In this document: in pieces, positions 25,339-33,694 of the stretch | Layout of the letters: each line of letters begins with the position of its first letter | How positions within the stretch are numbered: position 1 is the stretch's first letter | Source: Microcoleus sp. FACHB-672 | Lineage (GTDB): Bacteria; Cyanobacteriota; Cyanobacteriia; Cyanobacteriales; Oscillatoriaceae | DNA length: 38,444 bases | NCBI RefSeq assembly: GCF_014695725.1 | Contig: NZ_JACJOU010000011.1 | Coordinates: 1-38,444, forward strand | Reading direction: 5' to 3' | Program-made: the position numbers and the translations under genes | Notes under the pieces: model-generated | Databases searched by the model: none | What the model was told of the DNA's origin: nothing | What the model saw: only the letters and a program-made list of their open reading frames with translations

Positions 25339-26634
25339 TTAAGTGTGCAAATTAACACTACTGGCACAGCGAAAACCGGCTAAGATTTGACGCACGCCGG
25401 GATAATACCAATTGCGAAAGCTACATCGCATCGCCCAGGGACGCGTCGCCCAACTTCCACCTTTAAGCACCCGATGCTCACCGTCGAAATAAGCTTGGGA
25501 ATATCCGGCATAGGGATATAATTTAAACCCCTCATACCCGTGGAACCAGGTTGCTGTCCACTCCCAAACGTTGCCCAGCATATCGTAGCAGCCATAAGCG
25601 CTGACGCCAGCTGGGTAAGCATCCACCGGCATTGTGCGATTTTGAATAGGCGCATCTTCTTGCGTCCTATCTTTTACCAACTGGTGATTGCATCGTCTGG
25701 CGTTGGGTTCTGTTTCTCCCCAAGGATAGGTGCGTCGGCTGATTGTTTCCCCATTCCAACCGGCTGCTTTTTCCCATTCCGATTCTGTGGGTAGTCGTTT
25801 GCCGGCAAATTTTGCATAAGCTTCGGCTTCGTACCAACTCACGCCGCAGACTGGGTGATTGTCATAGGTGAGATCGTCTAACCAATACAGAGGTTGTGTG
25901 ACGGGATTTGCTTGCAACCATTCCCAGCCGGCACTTGACCAATATGCAGAATTTTGATAACCATCGGCTGCCATAAATTGCCGGTATTGTCGGCAAGTGA
26001 CGGGATAGCGATCAATCCAGTAGGTTTCAAGATAACGCCGGTGAAGGGGTTTTTCATTGTCCATTGCGTCGGCAGAATCGTTCCCCTGTTCAAATTCGCC
26101 GACGGGAATTTGAATCATCTGTGAAGGGGGATGGAGACTTTTAGCTGAGGTTCGGGGATTGGGGGCTTTTTGTAATTCTGTGCCGGCGCTTGCGGCTGCT
26201 AGCTGCAACACAAAGGCAATGGTTTCACAATGTTGGCTTTCGTGCTGGATAATGAAGCGCCAGAGACGTTCTTGTTTTTCAAGGGGTGCGGTTTCGAGGT
26301 AGGTGAGGACTTTTTCTCGAACGGCATTGAGGTATTGACGCACTTCTGGCAGGTTTGGCAGTTGCACCCGTTTGGCTTTGGGTAAGCCGTCTGCGGCAAA
26401 TAGTTGATGATATTCAGGAAACGCCGGGGGTAAGCCGGCGCTGCGCTGTAGCAACCACAAGGCTTCCGTATAGGCAATGTGTCCTAAGTGCCAGCCGACG
26501 GGACTGAACTCAGGATGCGCTTGCCGGCGGAATGTAGCATCATCCATTCCTTCAAAGAGTTGCAAGGTGCCGATGCGACACTGTTGCAAAGCGTCGCGGA
26601 TGGTGTCTCTACAGTTGATCGATGTTGATATCAA
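25339..26634 (-). CDS. egtB: Ergothioneine sulfoxide synthase EgtB
   Basis: EgtB is the non-heme iron enzyme that couples hercynine to a cysteine thiol (gamma-glutamylcysteine in mycobacteria) with oxygen. The 431-residue protein has an N-terminal DinB-like domain with iron ligands expected at His52 (GWHLGHIAYTE) and His131/His135 (HESQHCE). A C-terminal FGE-sulfatase-type domain runs from about residue 170 (IPVGEFEQGND) through FAGKRLPTESEWEKAA and YDMLGNVWEWTATWF to FRCAS. The only plausible start is a TTG at 26634, served by GGGAGAG a few bases upstream. It lies inside the end of egtC, so the genes overlap by 26 bases. A downstream ATG (codon 30) would cut into the DinB domain. Confidence 0.95.
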   Translation of the reverse strand: MISTSINCRDTIRDALQQCRIGTLQLFEGMDDATFRRQAHPEFSPVGWHLGHIAYTEALWLLQRSAGLPPAFPEYHQLFAADGLPKAKRVQLPNLPEVRQYLNAVREKVLTYLETAPLEKQERLWRFIIQHESQHCETIAFVLQLAAASAGTELQKAPNPRTSAKSLHPPSQMIQIPVGEFEQGNDSADAMDNEKPLHRRYLETYWIDRYPVTCRQYRQFMAADGYQNSAYWSSAGWEWLQANPVTQPLYWLDDLTYDNHPVCGVSWYEAEAYAKFAGKRLPTESEWEKAAGWNGETISRRTYPWGETEPNARRCNHQLVKDRTQEDAPIQNRTMPVDAYPAGVSAYGCYDMLGNVWEWTATWFHGYEGFKLYPYAGYSQAYFDGEHRVLKGGSWATRPWAMRCSFRNWYYPGVRQILAGFRCASSVNLHT

Positions 26635-27400
26635 GGTTCTCTCCCACAGTCAAAATGCTATTTTCTGGAAATCGGTTCCAGTTGCCGCCGGCAAACATGG
26701 GTTCCGAGGCAATAATTACAGCATCTGGGAAAGTTGGATCGTCCCGCAACCAGTAAAGGGAAGGTGCCGGTGATTTTGTGGAAAATCGGCTGGCAACCAG
26801 TTGGTGTTTGTCGCTGACGATGATATTGAGTGAGGCATCCGTTTCATGGGATGTTGCCAAATCAGACACCGTGAGCAATGTCGTTTGCAAGGCATCTTTT
26901 AAGGAAAGATCGGGATCAACACTTAATTCGTGATTGAACAGGGCGAAAATATGTTCTGAATCAGTGGTGCCTTCAATCGCTTGGTAGGCGGTATCATTGA
27001 GGCGATCTCGAATTGGCCGGTAAAGCGTCTTCCGAAAGTTTTTAATGAAACCGTTGTGCGTGAATAAGATTCGCTGATTCCGAAAAGGCTGGCAATTGCT
27101 TAAATCCACCGATTGCCCTGTTGTCGCGCTGCGAACGTTGGCGAGAATGCATCCTGACTCGATATAGCGACTGAGGTTTTCGAGGTTAATATCACCCCAA
27201 ATGGGCAGGGTGTTTTTGTACACAAAAGCATCAGTGTCCCGTTGCGCGTGATGCCAACCAACGCCAAAGCCGTCTGCACTGACGACTCCAGAGGTCATTT
27301 CACGGGGTTGGTAGCTTTGAACAATCAGCGAGTGTTCGGGTTTGCTCAGGACATAGTCTAGTAGAATGGGCGGGCCAAAATAGCCAAGGATACGGCACAT
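26609..27400 (-). CDS. egtC: Gamma-glutamyl-hercynylcysteine sulfoxide hydrolase EgtC
   Basis: The 263-residue class II glutamine amidotransferase starts MCRILGYFGPP. Removal of Met leaves Cys at the N-terminus as the catalytic nucleophile. Typical glutaminase-fold blocks follow: GFGVGWHH near residue 48, NVRSATTGQSVDLSNCQPF near 90-110, FTHNGFIKNF near 112 and GTTDSEHIFALF near 143. In mycobacteria EgtC removes the gamma-glutamyl group after the EgtB reaction, so its presence suggests that this organism uses gamma-glutamylcysteine as the EgtB substrate. It is the first gene of the operon. The divergent DUF6717 gene starts 126 bases away. EgtA and EgtE are not in the window. Confidence 0.93.
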   Translation of the reverse strand: MCRILGYFGPPILLDYVLSKPEHSLIVQSYQPREMTSGVVSADGFGVGWHHAQRDTDAFVYKNTLPIWGDINLENLSRYIESGCILANVRSATTGQSVDLSNCQPFRNQRILFTHNGFIKNFRKTLYRPIRDRLNDTAYQAIEGTTDSEHIFALFNHELSVDPDLSLKDALQTTLLTVSDLATSHETDASLNIIVSDKHQLVASRFSTKSPAPSLYWLRDDPTFPDAVIIASEPMFAGGNWNRFPENSILTVGENLDINIDQL

Positions 27401-27525
27401 GAGTAAACCGCGAACGCTCCGAAGTGTTTAACAATACTTAATATTGTAGAAGCGCAATCGTTGAATGTGCCACTGTAGAAGCAATATCGATCTAAATGCC
27501 GGTGCCGAACTCAGGGGTAAGGGTA

Positions 27526-27876
27526 ATGTCTAATGCAATTAGGGTAATTTTCCCCTATTTATATCAGGGGACTTGGGTGTTTGATGATCAGCAAGTTGGA
27601 CTTGTTCGCGAGCCTTTTGTTAGCGGGATTCCGGAGATGATTAACACGCTGGTTCAAGATATTCCTGATGCGAACAAGGGGTTTAAGCTGTTGTTTTCTC
27701 AAACTCCTTTTCCGGGCTACCAGGTAGAAATGACTTGGCTAAGAGACGAGTATGGAGGCAATTGGTATCGCTGGCCGGCACAAAATTTAGACGGATGGTT
27801 GTGTCCGGCCTTGTTTAAGTATTTTAATCAAGCACCCCAGAAAATTTATTGCAAGGCTGAAAAACTTTCTCCTTAA
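27526..27876 (+). CDS. DUF6717 family protein
   Basis: The 116-residue soluble protein has no signal peptide. Conserved aromatic blocks are YLYQGTWVFDD near residue 10, LVREPFVSGIPEMIN near 27, FSQTPFPGYQ near 59 and GGNWYRW with GWLCPALFKYF near 80-105. These fit the DUF6717 family as I remember it, which has no known function. I chose the ATG at 27526, because GGGTAAGGG lies just upstream and it opens directly into the conserved part. An ATG ten codons earlier adds a non-conserved leader. It is divergent from the ergothioneine operon and shares a 126-base intergenic region with it, so common regulation is possible but unproven. Confidence 0.75.
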   Translation: MSNAIRVIFPYLYQGTWVFDDQQVGLVREPFVSGIPEMINTLVQDIPDANKGFKLLFSQTPFPGYQVEMTWLRDEYGGNWYRWPAQNLDGWLCPALFKYFNQAPQKIYCKAEKLSP

Positions 27877-28254
27877 TTCTTGAGGGGAAAACTGACAACT
27901 ATTAAGCAGTTGTTCGCAAAAGTTTGAGAATTTGCCGGGATTAGGGGAAATGATCCGGGTGAACGGTTTGCTCTGTCAATTGCCGGTTATAATCAACCCA
28001 CTTGTTTGCTAAGCGGTGTCAGCATTGCGCTATGGAAAAAAGTTAAGGTGCCGGTGGGCGCAAATCGTTCTGACTCATCTGAATTTTAATAGATTTCACC
28101 AAAATTGTTGAGATAAATTGTTATATTAAGGGATTAAAATCCCCGAAAAGCTGATTTTCTTGAAAAAACCTGATTATTTATAAAATATTCCTGATGTAAT
28201 TTTGGTAATTTGTACTATAATTTAAAAGACAGACCTCCTAAGGGAGCTGGTTAT
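27877..28254. other. Non-coding interval ahead of the NAD operon
   Basis: These 378 bases contain no credible frame. They hold an AT-rich promoter region and a small GGGATT-AA-AATCCC inverted repeat at 28130-28143. An NrtR operator would be expected here, but I cannot identify one with confidence. Confidence 0.5.
28216..28221 (+). promoter_or_regulatory. Possible -10 box of the pncB-nadD-nrtR-nadE operon
   Basis: A perfect TATAAT lies 34 bases before the pncB ATG in AT-rich sequence. A good -35 hexamer at 17-base spacing is not visible. Just downstream, CTCC-TAA-GGGAG could partly pair with the ribosome site of pncB. Confidence 0.4.
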
Positions 28255-29673
28255 ATGAGTATTGTTACTGACTTGAACAGTCCGCACGTGGAAAATCTTC
28301 AGCAACAGGTGAAGAGAGACAACCCAGAACTGACAATCTATCCTGAGGATTACAGCCTTCTGACTGATCTCTACCAGCTGACGATGGCGGCTTGCTATAC
28401 CGGCGAAGGTTTAGATCAGCGGCAAGCCAGTTTTGAGCTGTTTGCCCGCAAGTTGCCGGCAGGCTATGGCTATTTAATTGCGATGGGGTTAGCGCAGGCG
28501 TTGGACTACCTAGAGCAATTTCGCTTTACGCCAGAGCAAATTGCAGCACTACAGGCAACGGGAATTTTTACTGACGCCCCTGAGCGATTTTGGTCTTTGC
28601 TGGAGGAGGGACGTTTCACCGGCGATGTTTGGGCGGTGCAGGAGGGAACGGCTATTTTTCCCAATGAGCCGTTGTTACGGGTGGAAGCGCCGCTTTGGCA
28701 GGCGCAACTGGTGGAAACTTATCTGCTGAACACCTTAAATTACCAAACCTTAATCGCAACGCGGGCTGCCCGTCTGCGGGATGTTGCCGGCCCTCAAGCG
28801 ACGTTAATGGAATTTGGGACGCGGCGAGCTTTTGGTCCCCAAGCGTCTCTGTGGGCGGCACGAGCAGCATTGGCGGCAGGTTTGGATGCCACCTCTAATG
28901 TTTTGGCGGCGCTGAAGTTGGGACGCAAACCCGCCGGCACGATGGCACACGCGTTAGTTATGGCGCTGTCGGCAACTTCTGGCAGTGAGGGGCAGGCATT
29001 TACCGCGTTTCACCACTATTTCCCCGGTGCACCACTATTAATCGATACCTACGATACGATTGCTGCGGCGCAAGAATTAGCCCACCGGCTGCAAGCGGGA
29101 GACATGGAGTTGCGCGGGGTACGGCTGGATTCTGGGGATTTAGTTAAGCTATCTCAGGAGGTTCGGGCGATCTTGCCTGGGGTTCCCATCTTTGCTAGCG
29201 GGGATTTGGATGAGTGGGAAATTGGGCGGTTGCAAGCTGCCGGCGCGAAAATTGACGGTTACGGGTTGGGAACGCGACTGGTAACGGGGACGCCGGTGAA
29301 TGGGGTTTACAAATTGGTGGAAATTGATGGGGTGCCCGTGATGAAAAAATCTCCAGATAAGGGGACTTATCCGGGGCGCAAGCAGATATTTCGCCGGCTG
29401 GAAGGGGGGCAAGTTCACGGAGATATTTTGGGATTGGTGACGGAGGGGGAAACTGAAAAAGAACTGCAATCCAAAATTGAATTGTTGCAACTGGTTATGA
29501 AGCAGGGTAAACGGATGCTGCCGGCAGAACCGCTGGAAGCGATCGCGCAGCGCACGGCTGCTTCGGTTGCGAGTTTGCCGTCTGAGGCACGCCGGTTGCA
29601 TGATCCGGTTGGAGTGCCGGTGGAACTTTCTGCCGAGTTGCAAATGCTTACGCAACAAACGAGAAATTCGTAG
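28255..29673 (+). CDS. pncB: Nicotinate phosphoribosyltransferase
   Basis: The enzyme makes nicotinate mononucleotide from nicotinate and PRPP, the salvage entry to NAD. The 472-residue protein begins with the family's YSLLTDLYQLTMAACY block near residue 32. It has FELFARKLPAGYGYLIAMGL near 60, LMEFGTRRAFGP near 185, GTMAHALVMAL near 228 and the phosphate-binding region GVRLDSGDL near 285 with IFASGDLDEWEI after it. The start at 28255 is set by AAGGGAGC nine bases upstream; an in-frame TTG 15 codons earlier is unlikely. It is the first gene of an NAD operon. A dispersed repeat lies in the 203-base gap before nadD. Confidence 0.96.
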   Translation: MSIVTDLNSPHVENLQQQVKRDNPELTIYPEDYSLLTDLYQLTMAACYTGEGLDQRQASFELFARKLPAGYGYLIAMGLAQALDYLEQFRFTPEQIAALQATGIFTDAPERFWSLLEEGRFTGDVWAVQEGTAIFPNEPLLRVEAPLWQAQLVETYLLNTLNYQTLIATRAARLRDVAGPQATLMEFGTRRAFGPQASLWAARAALAAGLDATSNVLAALKLGRKPAGTMAHALVMALSATSGSEGQAFTAFHHYFPGAPLLIDTYDTIAAAQELAHRLQAGDMELRGVRLDSGDLVKLSQEVRAILPGVPIFASGDLDEWEIGRLQAAGAKIDGYGLGTRLVTGTPVNGVYKLVEIDGVPVMKKSPDKGTYPGRKQIFRRLEGGQVHGDILGLVTEGETEKELQSKIELLQLVMKQGKRMLPAEPLEAIAQRTAASVASLPSEARRLHDPVGVPVELSAELQMLTQQTRNS

Positions 29674-29716
29674 TTGTTTTGTGTGGGCTTTGAGAAGAGG
29701 GATTTTTGAAGATATT

Positions 29717-29782
29717 AAACCACAGATGCACACAGATAAACACAGATGATAGCGCAGCGTGCCGTTAGGCATATAGGGATGA
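29717..29782. repeat. Dispersed intergenic repeat, copy 2 (CACAGAT-rich, GCCGTTAGGCATA core)
   Basis: Tandem-like ACCACAGATGC, ACACAGATAA and ACACAGATGA units are followed by GTGCCGTTAGGCATATAGGG. It matches, in the same order, the reverse complement of 3838-3913. Here it sits inside the NAD operon between pncB and nadD. Confidence 0.65.
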
Positions 29783-29876
29783 TTTATCTAGTTTTGCAAA
29801 GATGATAATGATTGGGAGGATGGGTTAAGCGAGAGTTCTACTGATTGAATCTTTGTTGTTTTAAGTTGAATTTGAA

Positions 29877-30473
29877 ATGGTTAAGATTGCTTTATTTGGT
29901 ACAAGTGCAGATCCGCCAACAATTGGCCACCAAAAGATTCTCAGTTGGTTGTCTCAACAGTTTGATGAAGTGGCAGTTTGGGCATCTGATAATCCGTTTA
30001 AATCTCATCAAACTCCGCTGGAGCATCGAGAGAGAATGTTGCGGTTATTGATTGAGGATATTTCGCCGCGCCGGTATAACATTGCTGTTCATCCAGAACT
30101 TAGTAGCCCTAGAACTCTCACAACAGTAGAACGCGCTCGCTGTTTATGGCAAAATGCGGATTTTACTTTGGTAATTGGTTCGGATTTGGTGAATCAATTG
30201 CCGCGCTGGTATTGTGTTGATGAGTTGCTGCAACAAGTTAAATTATTGGTGGTGCCACGCTCGTCTTATACGTTAGAAGAGCGGGATTTAGAACCGCTGA
30301 AACAGATGGGCGCACAAGTGGCAATTGCGGATTTAACCGCGCCGGCTGTCTCTTCTACCGCGTATCGTGAGAGAGGGGAAACAGAGGCATTAACGCCGCC
30401 GGTTGAGGCTTATATCCATCAAGAGCATTTGTATGTATGCCAAGATGCGCTTAGGTCGAATTTAAAAAATTAG
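29877..30473 (+). CDS. nadD: Nicotinate-nucleotide adenylyltransferase
   Basis: The enzyme transfers AMP from ATP to nicotinate mononucleotide, giving deamido-NAD. The 198-residue length suits the family. The nucleotidyltransferase motif appears as GTSADPPTIGHQ near residue 8 (the usual GGxFxPxHxGH with Thr-Ile in place of the common first His region, and the second His kept). The C-terminal ISSTxxR motif appears as VSSTAYRERG near residue 160. GSDLVNQLPRWYCVDELL near 99-115 is typical. It lies between pncB and the nrtR-type gene in the NAD operon. There is no good ribosome site before the ATG, so translation may be modest. Confidence 0.92.
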   Translation: MVKIALFGTSADPPTIGHQKILSWLSQQFDEVAVWASDNPFKSHQTPLEHRERMLRLLIEDISPRRYNIAVHPELSSPRTLTTVERARCLWQNADFTLVIGSDLVNQLPRWYCVDELLQQVKLLVVPRSSYTLEERDLEPLKQMGAQVAIADLTAPAVSSTAYRERGETEALTPPVEAYIHQEHLYVCQDALRSNLKN

Positions 30474-30497
30474 CAATATTCAGGGTAAGTAAGGCAT

Positions 30498-31271
30498 TTG
30501 AAACAGTTTGAATGTGACATTCCCCTAACAAACAGGGCAGTGCCGGTGGAAAAACAAGGGCGAACACACAGTTCACTAGCAGACTTCAAAGTTGGGGTCG
30601 ATAATGTTATTTTCTCGGTTGACACGGCACAAAACCGGCTGCTGGTGTTGTTAGTTATGCGGCAAGACGAACCGTTTTTTGGGCAATGGAGTTTGCCGGG
30701 AACACTGGTTCGTCAAGGAGAATCGCTTGAAGATGCTGCTTACCGAATTTTGGCTGAGAAAATTCGGGTGCAAAATTTGTATTTAGAGCAGTTATACACC
30801 TTTGGAGGGCCAGGACGCGATCCTAGAGAATCTCCGAACAGTTTTGGTGTGCGCTACCTTGCGGTTAGTTACTTTGCGCTAGTGCGGTTTGAGGAAGCTG
30901 AATTAATTGCGAATGGGGTTGCCGGCATTGCTTGGTATCCGCTTGATCGAGTGCCGCAACTTGCCTTTGATCACAATCAAATTTTGCAGTATGGCTACCG
31001 CCGGCTGCGAAATAAACTGGAGTATAGTCCTGTGGCTTTTGAAGTGTTGCCCGAAGTGTTTACTTTAAGCGACCTTTATCAACTTTATACGACAGTTTTG
31101 GGAGAAAATTTCTCAGATTACTCCAATTTCCGCACGCGTCTGCTAAAGTTGGGTTTTTTATACGATACGAAAGTTAAGGTTTCACGCGGTGCCGGTCGTC
31201 CAGCAACTTTATACCGATTTGATGCAGAGGCATTCGCCCAATTAAAAGATAAGCCCTTGGTTTTTATTTAA
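30498..31271 (+). CDS. nrtR: NrtR-type transcriptional regulator of NAD metabolism (Nudix + winged helix)
   Basis: The 257-residue protein joins a Nudix-like domain (about residues 25-165) to a C-terminal winged helix (about 185-250), the NrtR architecture. The Nudix box runs GTLVRQGESLEDAAYRILAEKIRV. Where active enzymes have REUxEExGU it has RILAEKIRV, so two of the three key Glu are replaced and hydrolase activity is probably lost. NrtR proteins bind ADP-ribose or related NAD metabolites and repress NAD genes. The neighbours pncB, nadD and nadE fit this exactly. The frame opens at a TTG at 30498 with AAGG four bases upstream; GTG codons at 30540 and 30546 are alternatives. The 24-base spacing to nadD supports cotranscription. 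Confidence 0.9.
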   Translation: MKQFECDIPLTNRAVPVEKQGRTHSSLADFKVGVDNVIFSVDTAQNRLLVLLVMRQDEPFFGQWSLPGTLVRQGESLEDAAYRILAEKIRVQNLYLEQLYTFGGPGRDPRESPNSFGVRYLAVSYFALVRFEEAELIANGVAGIAWYPLDRVPQLAFDHNQILQYGYRRLRNKLEYSPVAFEVLPEVFTLSDLYQLYTTVLGENFSDYSNFRTRLLKLGFLYDTKVKVSRGAGRPATLYRFDAEAFAQLKDKPLVFI

Positions 31272-31344
31272 ACGTGAATTTTGCAGTTAAAATGTGAATG
31301 AATTCATAAATATTTTGCATTAAAAAACATTTGTGAGGAACAAC

Positions 31345-33117
31345 ATGAAAATTGCAATTGCACAACTCAATCCCACAATCGGTGATTTAACCGGCAACGC
31401 TCAGCAGATTTTAGTCGCTGCAAGGAAGGCTGCTGAAAATAATGTTCGTCTACTGCTGACACCAGAGTTATCTTTATGCGGTTATCCACCACGAGATTTA
31501 CTATTAGCACCGAGTTTTGTTGAAGAGATGTCACTTGTTTTGCAGCAGTTAGCGCAAGATTTGCCGGCATCCATCGCAGTGTTGGTAGGAACAGTTGATC
31601 GCAATTCACGAGTGAGTATGAGTGGCGGCAAGCCGTTATTTAATAGCATTGCTTTGCTAGAAAAAGGCGGGGTGCGGCAGATGTTTCACAAGCGTTTGTT
31701 GCCAACTTATGATGTTTTTGATGAGTATCGGTATTTTGAGCCAGGTGAGCAAGCAAACTTCTTTACTCTTACCCCTGATCCCGATTCAGGACTCAGCACT
31801 GAGAACTCAGGACTCAAAATTGGCGTCACAATTTGCGAAGATTTGTGGAACGATGAGGAATTTTGGGGTAAGCGTAGCTATGCTACAAATCCAATTGCTG
31901 ATCTAGCTCAAATTGGTGTCGATTTGCTGATTAATTTATCGGCATCGCCTTACAGCGTGGGTAAGCACAAATTGCGAGAGTCAATGCTGCGACATACAGC
32001 GACACGCTTCAAGCAACCTATCATTTATACGAATCAAGTTGGGGGAAATGACGACTTAATTTTTGATGGTGGCAGTGTGGCGTTTAACCGTGCCGGTGAA
32101 GTCGTCTGTCGTGCCGGCGCGTTTGAAGTGGATTTCGTGCAAATAGAATTTGATGAAACTCAACGTGATCTTCTGCCGGCATCCATCGTTCAGCCACCAA
32201 AAAATGAAGATGAAGAAATCTTTTCAGCATTAGTTTTAGGCGTGCGAGATTATGCACATAAATGTGGATTTTCTAAGGTTGTCATTGGGTTAAGTGGCGG
32301 AATAGATTCGTCTTTGGTGGCAGCAATTGCGGTGGAAGCTTTAGGGAAAGAAAACGTCCTTGGTATTCTCATGCCATCTCCTTACAGTTCCGATCATTCT
32401 GTTACAGATGCACTGAAACTGGCAGAAAGTTTGGGCATTAAAACTCACACGTTGGCTATTGGTGAGTTGATGAAAGATTACGATAAAACCCTGGCTGACG
32501 TGTTTGCCGGCACGGCTTTTGGCACTGCCGAAGAAAACCTACAATCTCGAATTCGTGGAAACTTATTAATGGCTGTTTCTAACAAATTTGGTCATTTACT
32601 AATTTCCACCGGCAACAAATCAGAAATGGCCGTTGGTTACTGTACCCTTTACGGGGATATGAATGGCGGATTAGCTGCAATTGCCGACGTTCCCAAAACA
32701 CGGGTTTATTCTATCTGCCGGTGGCTTAATAATAGCCGGAAAGCTGGGGATGACGGGAACGGTGGAACAAAAGAAATCATTCCAGAAAATGTAATTGTGA
32801 AGCCACCGAGCGCTGAACTAAAACCTGGTCAAGTCGATCAAGATTCATTGCCAGATTATGATACGTTGGATGATATTTTGCATCGATTTATCCACAATCA
32901 TGAATCGCCGGCTGATATTGTTGCGGCGGGACATGATCGCACTGTGGTTGAGCGCGTGGTGAAGCTAGTAAATATTGCGGAATTTAAGCGCCGGCAAGCG
33001 CCTCCGGGATTAAAAGTGACAGATCGTGCTTTTGGTACGGGTTGGCGAATGCCAATTGCCAGCAAACGCAGTGCTTTAACAGCACAGTTGCATAAACCAG
33101 CATCGGTTTCTTCTTGA
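31345..33117 (+). CDS. nadE: Glutamine-dependent NAD(+) synthetase
   Basis: The enzyme converts deamido-NAD to NAD using glutamine and ATP. The 590-residue protein has an N-terminal nitrilase-fold glutaminase with catalytic Glu41 (LTPELSLCGYPP), Lys116 (FHKRLLP) and Cys164 (VTICEDLW). A C-terminal PP-loop synthetase domain starts near residue 290 and has IGLSGGIDSS near 316. GNLLMAVSNKFGHLLISTGNKSE further on is typical. The start at 31345 follows GAGG at seven bases; a GTG four codons earlier is unlikely. Between Lys116 and Cys164 is a short segment (residues about 147-157) encoded by repeat-like DNA, described separately. It is the last gene of the operon, followed by a strong terminator. 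Confidence 0.97.
   Translation: MKIAIAQLNPTIGDLTGNAQQILVAARKAAENNVRLLLTPELSLCGYPPRDLLLAPSFVEEMSLVLQQLAQDLPASIAVLVGTVDRNSRVSMSGGKPLFNSIALLEKGGVRQMFHKRLLPTYDVFDEYRYFEPGEQANFFTLTPDPDSGLSTENSGLKIGVTICEDLWNDEEFWGKRSYATNPIADLAQIGVDLLINLSASPYSVGKHKLRESMLRHTATRFKQPIIYTNQVGGNDDLIFDGGSVAFNRAGEVVCRAGAFEVDFVQIEFDETQRDLLPASIVQPPKNEDEEIFSALVLGVRDYAHKCGFSKVVIGLSGGIDSSLVAAIAVEALGKENVLGILMPSPYSSDHSVTDALKLAESLGIKTHTLAIGELMKDYDKTLADVFAGTAFGTAEENLQSRIRGNLLMAVSNKFGHLLISTGNKSEMAVGYCTLYGDMNGGLAAIADVPKTRVYSICRWLNNSRKAGDDGNGGTKEIIPENVIVKPPSAELKPGQVDQDSLPDYDTLDDILHRFIHNHESPADIVAAGHDRTVVERVVKLVNIAEFKRRQAPPGLKVTDRAFGTGWRMPIASKRSALTAQLHKPASVSS
31783..31816 (+). repeat. Repeat-like tract inside nadE (ACTCAGGACTC/ACTCAGCACT units)
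   Basis: The tract reads as GATTCAGGACTC, AGCACTGAGA and ACTCAGGACTC, so the 9-mer TCAGGACTC occurs twice at 22-base spacing with a related unit between. It encodes roughly DSGLSTENSGL, without breaking the frame. Confidence 0.5.
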
Positions 33118-33158
33118 GAACTTACATCAGATAATTGAGATTTTTAGGAATAAAAGTA

Positions 33159-33189
33159 AAGCCGGTTGATGGTGCCGGCTTATTTTTTT
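33159..33189 (+). terminator. Intrinsic terminator of the NAD operon
   Basis: AAGCCGG, a nine-base loop and CCGGCTT form a seven-pair stem followed directly by ATTTTTTT. It starts 42 bases after the nadE stop codon. Confidence 0.85.
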
Positions 33190-33289
33190 GCAAGCGCTTT
33201 TTTGAGAAAGTTCAACCTTGCAAGGAATACGCCACGATTGACAAGGGCGATTGTACGCGTCTAACAGCCCAGTGCTAGGGTAAAGAGGG

Positions 33290-33519
33290 GATGCTGTTAG
33301 CAAAGCGATTGGTCGCAGCAACGAGGCATTGAGTACCAAAGTTCATGCACTGGTGGACGCTTTGGGCAACCCTATAGGGTTCCATTTGACTCATGGACAA
33401 GCGTGTGACCTGGGATGGAGCGGATGCTCTTGCTTGAGGAAGTGGCTGCCGATAAGCTCTTGGCTGGCAAGGGATACGATGCGGATTATCTAGCTGCTGC
33501 TGTTTTCTGGCTTAATTGA
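33290..33519 (+). pseudogene. Decayed IS5-family transposase remnant
   Basis: Three frame segments spell an internal IS5-type transposase stretch. They are KAIGRSNEALSTKVHALVDA with LGNPIGFHLTHGQACDL (33299 to about 33408), DGADAL, and LEEVAADKLLAGKGYDADYL (to 33519). Two frameshifts break it. The expected catalytic Asp of the ADKxYDAD block reads AGKGYDAD, so that residue is lost as well. The N-terminus and C-terminal Glu region are absent. An eight-base CTAACAGC/GCTGTTAG inverted pair flanks the left end (33261-33268 and 33293-33300), but it does not look like a proper insertion-sequence terminus. Confidence 0.8.
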
Positions 33520-33600
33520 TAACACACCCTAGTAAATTAGCATTTTGAGTCCCTATTTAACTTTAAAATAACATCTAAAAATTTTAATAAAAAACAGCAA

Positions 33601-33644
33601 AAGGAGCGCGAATGCAGGGAAGCCCCATGCTGTTCACGCTCCTT
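33601..33644 (-). terminator. Intrinsic terminator of the RemA-like gene
   Basis: AAGGAGCG and CGCTCCTT form an eight-pair outer stem with an inner GCAGGG/CCC-A-TGC stem. On the minus strand it is followed by TTGCTGTTTTTTATT. It lies 50 bases past the stop codon of the RemA-like gene. Confidence 0.7.
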
Positions 33645-33694
33645 GTTTATTAGGCTACAGAGCTAGCTCAGTTAAGGCTAGACTCTATGATTCA

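Noticed and set aside
28130-28143. GGGATT-AA-AATCCC inverted repeat as an NrtR operator
   Set aside because: It is short and about 110 bases from the pncB start, and I cannot match it to a known NrtR motif, so I mention it but do not call it.
29149-29772. 207-codon open frame on the minus strand across pncB
   Set aside because: It is antisense to a confidently identified enzyme, rich in Arg, His, Pro and Gln, with no recognisable domain.
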